Positions 1-12,596 of a stretch of DNA of 64,000 bases are shown piece by piece. The position numbers and the translations under genes were made by a program. Below the pieces are notes generated by a model that was given only the letters and a program-made list of their open reading frames with translations, searched no databases and was not told the DNA's origin. Numbering within the stretch: position 1 is the stretch's first letter; every line of letters starts with the position of its first letter. Source of the DNA: Cercis canadensis (Eukaryota > Streptophyta > Magnoliopsida > Fabales > Fabaceae); contig QAOA01006013.1 of assembly GCA_003255065.1 (NCBI GenBank), positions 1,165,861 through 1,229,860 on the forward strand. Direction: 5' to 3'.

Positions 1-2560
1 ACATTTGATGATGGGTCAAGCCTGAATAAAAAAAGTTTGAAATCTCATACTAAACTTGGAAATTGTAATTCCCATGAGAGGTTTCCCAAGAATCCTTGTA
101 AATCTGTTCACTGAACACCCCTAAAGGTTTCTAGTGGTAAAGTGGAATTGTTTGAATTTACTGGCCCCTGCAATAATTGGATCAATCTCAGAAGCTATAA
201 TTCTAAGCATTTGTTTCTCAAAAATTTCTGAGTGTCTTGTGAATCTCCAAGGCACAAATTTATACAAATTTGTTTGTTCTCCCAGATATAGACATCAGAA
301 TTGGGCTTAATTTGACCCTGAATTGAGTGACTATTTCTGGTAAAATGCATCCTCATTCCCGTGGTCATATTATCAACGATTTAGCTCGATTTGAAATTTT
401 AGCATCATTCATCAATTTGTCTCCATCTAGAGAACAAACTGACCTTGGCTTAACGAACTTTTCTGATATAGTATGCGGATTACGTTGGTTTGCATCTTCA
501 ATACAGGTTTAAGTGTCTTTGTGCATGATGTGAATTTATATGTTTGCATCTGAGACTTTTCTTTGCTGGCCTAATTTGCTCTAATCAATATCGTTTTGTA
601 CATCGTTGAACAGGTTCATTTGTGGTCCGCATAAAAGCCTGATGAGCTTGTGTCGGTATTCTTATTGGGAGTGGAACCATTAGCATCTTTCAAAAGAATG
701 CTTTGATGTCCGCAAGCTCTTTTGTCTTAAATTTGCTGGACTGAAGAATATTTCTTTGTCCGTTTGAACTATAAAAAAACTGTTGTATCGGAAGGGCTCC
801 TGAAGAACTTTTGATAAATGCGGACTTATTCTTTCAGATGCAGATTCTATGAAGGTTACAGTGATACCATGTATTTTTACAAATTGTTTGCTGGTATGAT
901 AGAAAGTTGAGAATTTCAGTCATTGTAATGTTGCAAGGTGCTCTTGTATGGAAATGGAATGAATGACCTCATAAATGTAAAACTACCTTTAGATGATCAT
1001 CACTTTGATAGAATCTGGCTTCTTATAAGATGAGCTGAATCTGATCCATTAAAAATGATTTGATTATTTCAATTGATGTTAATTTGAGGGATTTGATCTG
1101 ATTTACTTTTCTATTTTATATAGCAATGTGTAAATCAATGAATGGGCCAATCGGGTCAGTTGTTTTAGAGGCTTTGGGCCGCGAAAAGTCAGGTGAGAAT
1201 GGGTAAAAACAAGGCTTATGTTTTTTCTTCGTAGGCCTGATTGAACTGCAAAGCAGAAGAAACGAGAGAAACCCAACGAAAGCAAAACAAAGCACGCAGT
1301 TTATAACAGTGGGAGAAAGAAGACGGGACAAACTCAGAGCTATATTATTTCTACGCGAGAAGTCCATCTGGCATGATTATGAACAAGGCACGGGAAGGGT
1401 CAATCCAATAAAAAATAGACAAAACTTAGATAAAATTTTATAGGTGTTGGTGTTAAAATATAATATGTGTATTATTTTTTAAGGTTTAGGGTTTAGAGTT
1501 CATAACTGAATAGTCATAAATTTTAGGAATTCAAATAGTAATTTTGCTGTAATCAGCCCTTAGGGCACATGTTAAGGAAATTGTGGGTCTTTTTTTTTTT
1601 TTTTTTTTTTTCCGTAGGTGGGTCTCATGTTGAAACAGCAAAAAGGAACACAAATTCAAAAATTATAAGGGTACATACATATGGATAATGGTCTATATAT
1701 GTTTAAAAACTTAGTTTCTTTATTCTTTCATGAGTGTTTTTTTAAGTGCGCTTCTCAATAATTGTTAAAAAAAATATAAAATTGAACAACCTTCAATTAA
1801 TTTGTAAAAGTTAGTAGGCCATATATATTGTTATGAGCATTTTTTTCCATTTAATAAGAAAAAATTAACAATAATAACAAGTATAAGAGAATCTAAAAGC
1901 TCATTTAATATTATTTGTTGATAAATAATTTCTAAAAACATTAAATACCTCCGTTCAAACATACCTTAACATAACCTTTGTATTATTTATTTATTAATTT
2001 TTTTGAGAGAAATTTATTTATTAAATATTGTAGCATGTTACGGATCAAAATATAGCACCACTATAAATAAAAGTATTGTGATTGGGGAAAATCAAATCCA
2101 TTTATTTGAATATGTTATTAATAATTATCTGAGTATGGCAATAATTTTGCCAATATAGTACACTGGTCATGTGACTTTTTATATGGCTTAATGTCTCTCA
2201 AAATTCTTATTAATATGATAATGATTTGTGAATTTAATAGTAATTTTTTAAATTGAATAACTAAATTGTTTTAAGGAGTTCTATTACTGTTTTAATATTT
2301 TCCTCATTGTGTTATTTATGTGTTTTTAAATAATTTTTAATGAAACCCTTTTTCATTGAATTTTTTTTTAAGTATATATACTTTGGGAGAATCAAATCCT
2401 CTTATTTAAGCCCACGTGCCTAAATTTTCCAACATTTTTTTTTGTCTTATTAAATAAATTTGCCTACTTAAAAGCGAGAAAACTGCGCAGCATTGGCTGT
2501 CTTAACTCTTAAGCCTGAACGTGATAAAACCCCTTACGAATTTCCTGACGTGCCGGACTA
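1..2560. other. No recognised gene; possible coding remnant at the left edge
   Basis: The + frame is open from the first base to a TGA at 112-114 (37 codons), then stays open again for about 38 codons before further stops. This could be the decaying 3' end of a gene that starts outside the window. I do not recognise the peptide, and the open stretch at 327-512 has no ATG at its start. From about 1400 to 2450 the sequence is very AT-rich, with a T run at 1591-1610 and no coding signal. Nothing else is supported here. Confidence 0.25.
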
Positions 2561-2873
2561 GGATTTAAGGTTTTACAACTGCTTGATCCTTTTTTTCTAC
2601 CTTTCGGAGAACAGCAAAGAGGTACACACAAGAGATCATCGGTTTGTTCGCACATGCTGAAGGTCGTCGCTAGTTATTTGCCGTCACGTAATGTTACACC
2701 CGCGGTGCATCGTCAACCATGTCCAGGTTCAGCCATTGGAACCTATCGGTAGTTTTCCCTTCTAACTTTCTTTTCGTTGCTACTACACCTAGGGTTTGAA
2801 GTGGGAAGTAGAATCTAGAGTTTTGTTTAGCTTCGCTGATTTACAGTGAGTTTCAAGTTTGTTTTCACTTGGG

Positions 2874-5800
2874 ATGGAAGATATAGCATCGGATTTGCAA
2901 CTGGCGGAGTTGAAGCAGGAGAATCTGCGGAAAGCATATGATCAGTTGCAAGGTCAAGCTTCTTCCTTGCTTTTGTTTTCTCTCCAATGGAAGGATTTGC
3001 AGCAACATTTTGATTCCATCTCTAAATCCATTGGAGATCGCTTCGATAATCTCAATGTTCGATTAAAAGAAGTTGATTGGAAGGAGAAGCAATTGAGTCT
3101 CATACAGGTTTCGCAGGATGAACGCTTCAAACAGCTTCAACTGAAAGAGGAACAATTGGGCCTTGTTCAGAATTCATTGGAGAATTACCAGGAGGAACTT
3201 CACTTAAAAGACAAGCAACTGGCAGAAATTAAAAGGTTGGTTCAAGAAAGTTCGGATGAGCTTGAATCAAGCAGAGACATCTTAGCTCTGTTAACATTTT
3301 GATTCAAGAACATGATGAAGAGCTTGAAATGAAGGAGAAGAAATATGAGGCACTCCAGAGGTCAATCAAGGAATCCTCTGCGCAACTTGAATTGGTACAA
3401 AAATCTGTTGGCCAATTTCAGATAAAGATGCAGAAACTACACTTGATAGAGGAAGATATTAAGGAGCGCTCCAAAGAACTTGAAAACAAGAAAAAACAAC
3501 TCAGTTTTGTTCAAGGGCAACTGAGATCATATTGCCAAGATATTGAATTGAAAGACTCAGAATTTAATGCCATCCGAAGAAGCATTGAAGAAAAGGGAGA
3601 GAGGCTCCGGTCTATCCAGAGCTTGATAATGGAATGTGAGAAGCAGCTCAGTTTAAAAGAGGGAGAATTTGGTGCCATACAGAGGAAAATCGAAGAATGT
3701 AAGAGGGTACTTGAAAAAGATGAAGAGAAACTCAATTTGATCAAGGGCTTGATTATGGAACGTGATAACGATCTCCAATTTAAAGATATGGAATTTGGTA
3801 CATTCCTGGAAAACATTCATAAATGTAAAGAAGATTGTCAAAGAAAGGAAGAACAAATTGAGTATATCCAAAAGATGATTATGGAATGTAATAAGGAACT
3901 CAAGACAAAAGAGGAAGAACTTGATTCAGTGAAGAAGTCAATTATGGGATATGCCAAGCAAGTAGAATTAAAAAGAAAAAACTTTGATGACCTAGTAGCT
4001 AAAGAGGAACAACTCAAGTCCAGAAGGAAAAAGATCGATGAAAGTATTGCAGAGCTTGAATCATTTGAGAAAGACTGTGTTTCACTGAAACAATTGATCA
4101 TGGAAATGTCCTTTGTACTTTAACTGAAAGAGAAGCAGTCTGAAGAACGTCTAAAGAAGCTTGAGTCAGAAGAGAAGCAATATGAAGAACGAGTGAAGAA
4201 GCTTGAGTCAGAAGACAAGCAATATGAAGGACGAGTGAAGAAACTCGAGTCAGAAGAGAAGCAATTTGAAAAACGAGTAAAGAATCTCGAGTTAAAAGAG
4301 AAGCACTTTGAATCATTAATAAAATCATTTGAAGAGGAAAAAGCATTGAAAGAGAAGACTCAGCAGCTGGATCATATAGATGCCAGAAGTGTGAGGAATA
4401 GAAGGAATTAGCAAATGATCTTTAATGAGCTTCTGGAGAATTAGTATGATTTGGTGTCAAGTGTGGTTTCAAATGCGCTTAAGACATTAGCAGACCCTGC
4501 TAAATTGGTGTTAGATGAAATGCAAGGATTTTATCCTCCACATTCAAGGCAAGGAGACCGTGAATATGATGTAAATATTATACGGAGGAGCTGTATTCTT
4601 TTGTTGAATGGATTACAAAAATGTTCACCAGTAATTAATTCTCATGTGAAAGAAGAAGCAATGAAGTTGGCTAGTGAGTGGAAGGCGAATACAACTACAG
4701 CTAATGTGCATTGTTTGGAGGTCCTGGGATTTTTGAAGTTTGTGGCTGCCTTTGAGCTAGGTTCATCTTTTGATGCAAATGAACTCCAGAGGCTTCTAAA
4801 TGAAGTTTCTCATTGTGGACATGCATATGAATTAGGAGAATCCCTTGGTAATGGCAAAAGAATACCGGGTAAACTCCTTCTTTTTTCACTAGCTTATTGG
4901 AACAGTTTTCTTCTCATCTGTTTATTTTCTTTCCAAATTCATATTGGCTAACCCGGATTTTTATTCGTCCGATCTTTATGTTAAAAGTAGTTATAAGCAG
5001 TTATGTTGTTTGTCTTACTCAAATTGAAACGCTTCCTTAGCTTTCTTTATTTGTTATGTAAAGGATAAACATTTATGTGATTTGTTCTCATCTAAAGTGC
5101 ATCACCTAGATGATGATCTATATAGATTTTTGAAAACCCACTCCCTTGATTTTCTTATTGACAGTTATGAAAGTACATTTTACTCTTTGAAGTGCACCCC
5201 TCACTTTAGAGGATCCATATCCTATAATTTTTTTCCTTTCGAAGACAAAAATATTGTAGTATATCAAGCATATATTAATAGAGTTTCTTCTTTTAATTAT
5301 ATTGCAAATGGAGTTAGGCAATGGGTTATGACATTGGTTCAATTTCTTGACAAGCCTTGGGGAAAATGAGAAAAAATTAGAGGAATAATATTTGAAATCT
5401 CTGACTGGTTGACAATATAAAAGGAACCTTTAGATTAGCCATTTCCTCTCTGGACCCGTATGTACTCTACACCATGAAGATGAACGCTGAAGTTTTATGA
5501 ATTACTTCTGCATGGTTCACTTCAATATCTAAAATCCTTATGGATGTGTTTGCATATTACGTCCTTCAGTTTATGCTATTTAAGAAATCAGCCTTAGAGG
5601 CTTTTAATCTTAATTTCCTTTCCGTTATACCTTATGCAGTGAGAAATTGTTTGCAGCAGACCAGCCGTTAGACAAGATATTGTGTTTGTCTTAGTATTAG
5701 AATTCTGTGACGGTGATCACATTATTACCTAAGACATCTATGAACTTAAAATGGACATTATTTTTGTCCATCTTTTTTTGGGGGCATTTTATAGCTCCCA

Positions 5801-6626
5801 TCACTAGCTGACCTTCTCCCTACCTACTGTGAAAAAAAAACTATTTTAGGTGATATAAATTGTATGAGGCAATAATAATTTTATGTCTAGGACTTAATAT
5901 GTCACTTGCACTGATATTTATTACCAAAATTAAATTTTGAGACCAAACCTCTTGTTAGGCCATGCATTTTGTCTCCCCTTGTGATGTGTGAAGTTGCGCT
6001 GTCTCTATTAATAGACTTATTTTTATGATCTTTCTTTTTCTGATGATAGTCTGAGTCTGAGTCTGACACCTATTTGTGAAACCATTTTCTTCTCTCATTA
6101 ATCTCATATGACTTGTAGTGATTCAGTTATAGTTCTATGATGATATTATTTGTAGATTTTAGTATAAAACAACTTTCCTTCTTTATCATGCATTCAATTA
6201 CATCTTGGAAAGATTTTCCATTCTTCCTTGCTCTCCTTGTTTTCTGCGATTTTTAGTTTGCAAATGTCACATTGAGTTTCTGATGCTTGGATAAAATATG
6301 AGGAGCTTAAATATCTCCCAGCTAATTATGCAACTGAATTTTCCTGTACAGATAATCAATTTAATGCTACCACAGATGGAATAAATTTGCAGTTGCTCTC
6401 AAATGAGCAAACAAATGCACCTCATTTGATGGGCAATGAGATTTTAGTTAAACTACAAACGTCATCAGATCCAGCAAAACTTGTTTTGGATATGATACAG
6501 AATTCTACTCCTCGACAGTGTGGGAAGGGAGACAAAAATGAAAACCATGTCGATCCTCTAAGGACCACATTGAGAATTACTATGTCATCATTTCACAATT
6601 TACATAAGCACGTTTTACGTGTATAA
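2874..6626 (+). pseudogene. FRIGIDA-like (FRL5-type) coiled-coil gene, broken
   Basis: FRIGIDA-family proteins are plant nuclear scaffold proteins; FRIGIDA itself activates FLC in flowering control. The reading starts at the ATG at 2874 (MEDIASDLQ) with a long heptad-rich coiled coil containing repeated LKEKQL/LESEEKQ-type units. A FRIGIDA domain follows at about 4470-4868 (DPAKLVLDEMQGFYPP, then RRSCILLLNGL and EWKAN), ending at a plausible donor (GKRIPG then gtaaac). A second, shorter DPAKLVLD-type repeat lies at about 6380-6626 after an AT-rich stretch resembling a 1.5-kb intron, matching the multi-repeat layout of FRL5-like proteins. Lesions I can see: a frame change at about 3298-3302, an in-frame TAA at 4121-4123, and a stop-plus-frame disruption at 4400-4445. 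The last segment also stops early. Expression of a truncated coiled-coil protein is possible, but the full product cannot be made. Confidence 0.8.
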
Positions 6627-7720
6627 ATTTATTAGGCTTCCAAAACAGAGACGGACTTATTTGATGAACGGAATGAAAACTCGAAGGCTCAAGTAATACA
6701 ATTTTTTTTTTTAGGAATCTATGATACATTTTTTTTGAGCCTTTTACTTGATAAACAACAGAACTAATGAATGCCACTCAATGGAAAAGAAAGTCTCTTC
6801 TTCTTGTTAGAGAACTTCATTGGCAACTACGCCGGTCTTTATCTGCAAAATAAACTCTGTATTTGTCAAAAGTGGCAAATTAGACTTTCTTGGAAAATAA
6901 AGATTAGATTATTAACGTAAATGTTAACCCAATTTTGTTTTTTGTTTTTCACATCGCAATACAAATTTTAAAGAGAAACACATTCAAAACTTTTGTCATT
7001 ATGGAGAAAAATATCATATAGTGCTATGCTAATTTCTAAATATCAATGATAACACATTTAAATTTGAGGAATGATTATATAATCCAATAAAAAAAGGAAA
7101 ACGGAGACATTGCATTATTACGTAAGTTTTCAACAGGAGTGGACATTTATATTATTTTATTGGCCGTTGCAAACGGAGATTTCTAAATTCTAGCTCACGG
7201 GTGGGTCAACGCACTAGTCAGGTGGACTGGGAACTGCGAGACATTCTCCTGCCTTTGTTTAACTCTAAATACCCGTCGGCCATCGCTGCTGGTGGGTCAA
7301 CAATTCAGCTCTTACAACTAATCTTCCTTTTATTATTAATCCCTTCTTTTCGTAAAGATTTTTCAAGTATTTTTCTCAACAATAATGATCTACGTCTCTT
7401 ATACTTGATAATAGATTTTCGACAACCATCTCTTAACCCTTATTCATTATTCATTTTTCCAACCATGCTTACTATTTTGAGTTATAATATAATGCGAGTT
7501 GGTCACTCAGGTTACTAACTGTAAGAGATGACTCAACGGAGGAACTAGCCTCCAATGGTTGAGTTTCCAGTCCACTCACTCTTCCAAGGCAGCTATATAA
7601 CTTGCTACCGAACTTTCAATCTGCTCCTATAAAAAGTTCTAACTTGATTGTTCATATATTTACATACTTTATTAATTAAACTTTCTATTGGGAGCCCCTA
7701 GCTAGCTTGTATTAATTAAT
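6627..7720. other. Intergenic, no gene seen
   Basis: AT-rich spacer between the FRIGIDA-like pseudogene and the first DHQ-SDH gene. The open stretch at 7201-7518 starts without an ATG and reads as low-complexity Leu/Ile/Ser sequence, so I do not regard it as a gene. The last 200 bases probably contain the upstream promoter of the next gene. Confidence 0.5.
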
Positions 7721-7722
7721 AG

Positions 7723-7730
7723 TATATAAT
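7723..7730 (+). promoter_or_regulatory. Candidate TATA box of DHQ-SDH copy 1
   Basis: TATATAAT lies 140 bases upstream of the chosen ATG at 7870. Transcription starting about 30 bases downstream would give a 5'UTR of roughly 110 bases. Motif match only. Confidence 0.4.
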
Positions 7731-7869
7731 ATGAAATATCAAAGGTGTGCTCCTATATCTCCTTTCAATCCCTATTAGTAGTAGTTTGGTATTTATACCC
7801 AGCTCCTTAGAACGACTAGTGATATATCTTCTACCTTTCAAAGGCAGCCAACTAAGACGCACTTTCAGC

Positions 7870-10800
7870 ATGGGAAGCCTTTCGGTACTCTCTCTTTGTT
7901 TTCATTCTTTTGAATTGAAGACAAATCATTTCAATCTTGATTTTTCTTAATTTGCATTTTTAATTAGCGTTCAACTAGTTATGATGTTGAAGCTTGCTTA
8001 CAAACTGATCAAAATGCATGTAAATTAGTTTGTCACCTCAGAATTACAAAGGAGTGGTATTGGAGCTGGGACAAGTCCTACACTTCTATGCACTCCACTT
8101 ATGGGAACCACAGTGAATGAGATGGTAAATGAGATGCGAAAGGCAAAGGAAATTGGTGCTGACGTTGTTGAGATCCGTCTTGACTGTTTGAGAAGCTTTA
8201 ACCCTAGACCTGACCTTGAAGCGCTCATCAAGCAGAGCCCTTTACCCACTCTTGTCACTTACAGGTATTCACCATAAGAGATAATCTGTTATGTAGAAAT
8301 TTTGTTTTCTGCTTCTGATCTGCAATCTGCAATCTTGTAATTGTATACTCCATTTCAGACCAATATGGGAGGGTGGTCAATATGAAGGAGATGAATCAAA
8401 GAGACTGGACGCGCTTAGGTTAGCAATGGAATTGGGAGCTGATTACATTGATGTTGAACTTCAGGTAGCTTCATAAGCAAGAAAAAATTTCAATTCCTCA
8501 AACAGTTTTTATTAGCAATTTGACGCTCAACATTGTATGCAGGTTGCTCATGACTTCAACAATTCAATATATGGAAAGAAGCCAGATAATTTCAAGGTCA
8601 TAGTTTCTTCACACAACTTCCACAATACTCCATCTTCTGAAGCCATTGGCAATCTGGTAGCTAGAATACAAGCTACTGGAGCTGACATTGTGAAGATTGT
8701 CACCACTGCATTGGACATCACAGATTGTGCACGCATTTTTCAAATTACTGTACATTCTCAAGTAAGTCATTTACATTGATTGCACGGAACTGCAACTAAA
8801 TTAAATTAATTTTTCCTTAAGCTTCATGCCTCTAATGAAGAACGTATGAAATTAAAATGGCAGATCCCAACAATAGGAATTGTGATGGGTGAAAGGGGTT
8901 TAATTTCCCGGTTACTTACCCCTAAGTTTGGTGGTTATCTCACTTATGGCGCACTTGAACCGGATTCTATCTCAGCTCCTGGGCAACCAACAGTAAAAGA
9001 TTTGTTGGAACTGTACAATTTTAGGCTTGTAAGGCCAGATACTAAAGTATATGGAATTATAGGAAAGCCAGTGGGTCACAGCAAGAGTCCTCTTTTGTTC
9101 AATGCAGCCTACAAATCAGTTGGTCTTAATGCAGTTTATGTGCACTTTTTGGTGGATGACGTGGAGAAGTTTTTCAACACCTATTCCTCCCTTGATTTTG
9201 CCTCTGGATGCAGGTATTTTATCGCTTGCTCTTGGATGCCAAAGAAAGTAAGGGTGTTAGAAAATAATTGCTAATCAGATTCAGCCTAGATTATACCAAA
9301 GCAATCTGTTTCTTATGGACATGATAGCCTGACAAAGTAGCACAACTTAATTATGGAATGCAGTTGCACAATTCCTCATAAGGAGGCTGCACTTAAATGC
9401 ATGAATGAGATTGATCCTATTGCCAAGGTATTGGTCAATATCTGTTCAATTTGCAGTTAGTATTTTATCATTTATTAATGGAATAGCACAATAATCAGAA
9501 TTTACCTAATATTGTAATTATTTATTTTCACTCACAGAAAATAGGAGCTATCAATAACATTGTCCGGAGACCTGATGGAAAGTTAGTAGCTTTCAATACT
9601 GATTACATTGGTGCCATCACTGCCATTGAGGATGGATTACGAGGTTTCTAATGACAAAATTTATGCAAAATTCAGGTTAGAAAATGCTTTAGAAGTCATG
9701 GTTTATGGATTGTTGTTTCTCATTTTACAGGTTTGAATGGTGCAACACTTGCGACTGAATCACCCTTGGCTGGCAAGCTGTTTGTTGTGTTGGGAGCTGG
9801 TGGTGCTGGGAAATCGCTTGCTTATGGTGCTGCACAAAAAGGGGCAAGAGTTGTAGTTGCTAACCGCTCATTTGGTAAGATATTACCGCCATATTTTAGT
9901 AATATGAACCTTGTAGTGACATTTGTGAGTTGAAGGCTTCTCAAAAAGTAATGGTCCAACCATTGAAAAACCTATGTTAAATGCATCCACATTTTGACTT
10001 CACCATCTTGTTCGCTGCTGGCAAAAACCAAGAGAGAAATTGATAATTTTTTGTAACAAGAACCATAAGGTGTTATGTACTTACTACAGAACGCGCTCAA
10101 GAACTGGCCGATAAAGTTGGAGGAAAAGCAATGACTCTGAGTGAAGTGGAAAATTTCCATCCGGAAGAAGGGATGGTTCTTGCAAATACAACATCTGTGG
10201 GAATGAAGCCTAAAATTGATGAGACCCCCATACCTAAGGTTTGCCCAACACCTCTGCTTTTCTTTTTATCTGCAGTTGCTAAATCTTAAAATAGAAGGAT
10301 GAAGATATTTTAAAGCTTTTCTGCCATGACTGATAAATAATTAATAGCACATTTATGCAGAAGATTAATAGAATACATCAAGTATGCCATAATAGCACAT
10401 CTGTAATAAGAAAAGCTTCATATTAATGGAGTTTTTATATGGACTTAGAATGTAAAGATTGGCTTTATTTCAAGTTTATTCATCAAAAGTACTACAATGC
10501 ATAAAGTTCATATTTTTCATGCTCTGGGAAATGATTGGCTTTGTTTAAACTTGCAGCATGCTTTGAGGCATTACTGCTTAGTGTTTGATGCCATCTACAC
10601 ACCAAAGGACACAAGACTCTTGCGGGAAGCAAAAGAGAGTGGCGCTGTTATTGTATATGGGACAGAGATGTTGATACGCCAAGGCTTTGAACAGTACAAA
10701 AACTTCACTGGCTTGCCTGGTAAGATGAATCAAACTACCCTTCAAACGCTAACTTTGGTTCCTTTCTACTGGCCTTTGTTCTGTACTAAATCAATGGTTA

Positions 10801-10873
10801 TCTGATTTCTGTTTTATCTTCAATTCCAGCACCAGAAGATCTGTTTAGACAACTGATGGAGAAACACGCATAA
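7870..10873 (+). CDS. DHQ-SDH: Bifunctional 3-dehydroquinate dehydratase/shikimate dehydrogenase, copy 1
   Basis: Catalyses shikimate-pathway steps three and four: dehydroquinate to dehydroshikimate, then NADPH-dependent reduction to shikimate. Eleven exons keep one frame: 7870-7884, 8029-8264, 8359-8464, 8543-8761, 8864-9213, 9364-9427, 9538-9643, 9731-9874, 10090-10238, 10557-10719, 10830-10873 (531 aa). The type I dehydratase half has His143 (VSSHN) and Schiff-base Lys170 (GADIVKI). The SDH half has SKSP (Ser265, Ser267), TIPHK (Thr311, Lys315), Asn336 (GAINN), the NTD Asp352, a GAGGAG nucleotide loop and NRS for NADP. All expected catalytic and substrate residues are present, so it should be a true SDH. 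Exon 1 encodes only MGSLS, so no plastid transit peptide is visible. Either this is a cytosolic isoform or an upstream exon has been missed. It is followed head-to-tail by copy 2. Confidence 0.93.
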
Positions 10874-12476
10874 GTGCTATATTTGTTTTGAAACTCTCAA
10901 GTGTTGCAGCTGAAACTTAAAGAACCTGTGTTGTTGGGAACAATGTATCTTAGAAATAGCTTTAATTTTTGCACTATGTTGTAAGGGTAACGGCTAGTGG
11001 ATAGCATATCTGTGTTAGGTAATGCTCTTCCTTGTACTCTTTTTTCCCCATGAATTCTTATGCATAAAGTTTAAGTGTGATATTAATAATTTCGAATGCA
11101 CAAATCTTAATCAGTTATGAAGCAGCCTCGCGCAATCTTTAATTAACACCATGTCTAAAAACACAAGGATGGATGGATGCAGGGCTTTTCCTTCGTGGTA
11201 GAAGAGATGCAGAACTAAACTCAAGTAAAATTAATACAAGAACAAGATCGTAAAACTATTCAATTAACAAAATATTGCTCTTATTGCAAGGCTGAACTCG
11301 TTATGTTGTTTATAACTAATGGTGTTCATGGAAATAAATATTAAATCAAACCAAATTGGTTAATTTTTTTTTTTTTTTAACTACTTAGATGACTATATTT
11401 ATGTTAAAACCCTTATCATTGTTAAAAATGATCACTCTAACTCTAGTAAACGTATGGATTAAGTGTTATTCACGCACATGATGCAAAAGAGACAAGGTTG
11501 TAGATTTGAAAATCTTAACCATTGAAAAAGAAATGAATCCTCCATTAAGGTGTTATTTACATCCAAAGTTATTGGATTCAAATCAAATGTTTAAATAGAC
11601 AAGAAATCACCACAAAAAAAAAAAAGGAAATAACTTTGACACAGAGTAAAAACATATATCAGCCTATATCGGTATTTTGCTGTAATTAAGTAAAAACATA
11701 TCAACCTAAAAAATTTAAACTAAAACATTTACACCAAAATCAAAGAAAAACACACACTAGGGAACAAATCCAGATACACTGTAGGTGATCCAAGCAATCC
11801 ACAGTTAAGGGAGAATGGAGAATATGTTAGATTAGAATACAAGCTTATTAATAAAAAAAATTTATCCAGCCATGCATACGGGTTAATTGAGAGAGGCATT
11901 AAACGAACAGGAAGGTCAAGAATTAAGTTGTGAACCGAAGACTCGTAATAGGAAACTACATAACGGGTGAAAAGAAAGAATGGGTAAGACTTACAAAAAG
12001 AGAGGAGTGAGAATCAGTGGTCTATATCAAAGAGCAGAGGATAACAGATTGAGAGGACAATTCTTTAAAACTTTTCAACTTCTTAGATGTTTGGATTTTC
12101 TTGGGTTTGCCTGCCTGCCTACCTAAGATGATAGTTGATATGAAACAAAGAATTTTGGCGCTCACGTGAGCATCCATCCGCCTATTACCTAACACTAACA
12201 GCATCAGCACTCGTAAAGCACCAACTGCCGATACGAGAACTTCAACACTCGGTATGGTTTGGCAAGTGAGTGTCCATTACCACCCGAGATTAAAATCTTT
12301 CCTTTTCTTGCGATTTTGAAAACAATATAAATATATATGTGAAAAATCTGTTTTTGGTTTTATATAGTATAATTGTAAAAAATAAAATAAAATGCTTGAC
12401 CGGCTCACACCTAACGGTCATGCTCAAAACAAACAAGTAGCAGTGTAGCATACCAGAAAGTTACAACCGCCTTCCA
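10874..12476. other. Intergenic spacer between the DHQ-SDH copies
   Basis: AT-rich, no gene seen. It should contain the 3'UTR of copy 1 and the promoter of copy 2. The only clear motif is a G-box palindrome near 12161-12170. Confidence 0.5.
12161..12170. promoter_or_regulatory. G-box palindrome upstream of DHQ-SDH copy 2
   Basis: CTCACGTGAG is a perfect 10-bp palindrome with a CACGTG core, the classical binding site of plant bZIP and bHLH factors. It is about 430 bases upstream of the chosen start of copy 2. I saw no equivalent in the few hundred bases upstream of copy 1. Motif match only. Confidence 0.35.
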
Positions 12477-12487
12477 ATGTACGTTGA

Positions 12488-12494
12488 TATATAT
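12488..12494 (+). promoter_or_regulatory. Candidate TATA box of DHQ-SDH copy 2
   Basis: TATATAT about 105 bases upstream of the ATG at 12597. If real, transcription starts near 12520, which excludes the in-frame upstream ATG at 12477 and decides the short N-terminus. Confidence 0.35.
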
Positions 12495-12596
12495 GCCTGC
12501 TTTAATAACCCACTCACCCAAAATACATACCTTTTTTCTCTCTCCCGCTTTTCACACACAACCACGTCATTCGCCTTCAACTCGTTTCCACGCAAA

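Noticed and set aside
1103-1367. Overlapping minus-strand open stretches with a hydrophobic segment
   Set aside because: Two frames are equally open, neither has splice or start context, and no similarity is recognised.
5082-5369. 95-codon open stretch in the FRIGIDA-like intron region
   Set aside because: It starts without an ATG and contains the dispersed word shared with the cyclin L intron; its composition matches AT-rich spacer.
7201-7518. 105-codon open stretch before DHQ-SDH copy 1
   Set aside because: It starts at GTG, is Leu/Ile-rich, lies in the promoter area and resembles no family.
7201-7600. Weak inverted similarity (TTCCCAGTCCACCTGAC and TTTCCAGTCCACTCACT)
   Set aside because: Only about 15 bases match, with no extension or target duplication; too weak to call an element.
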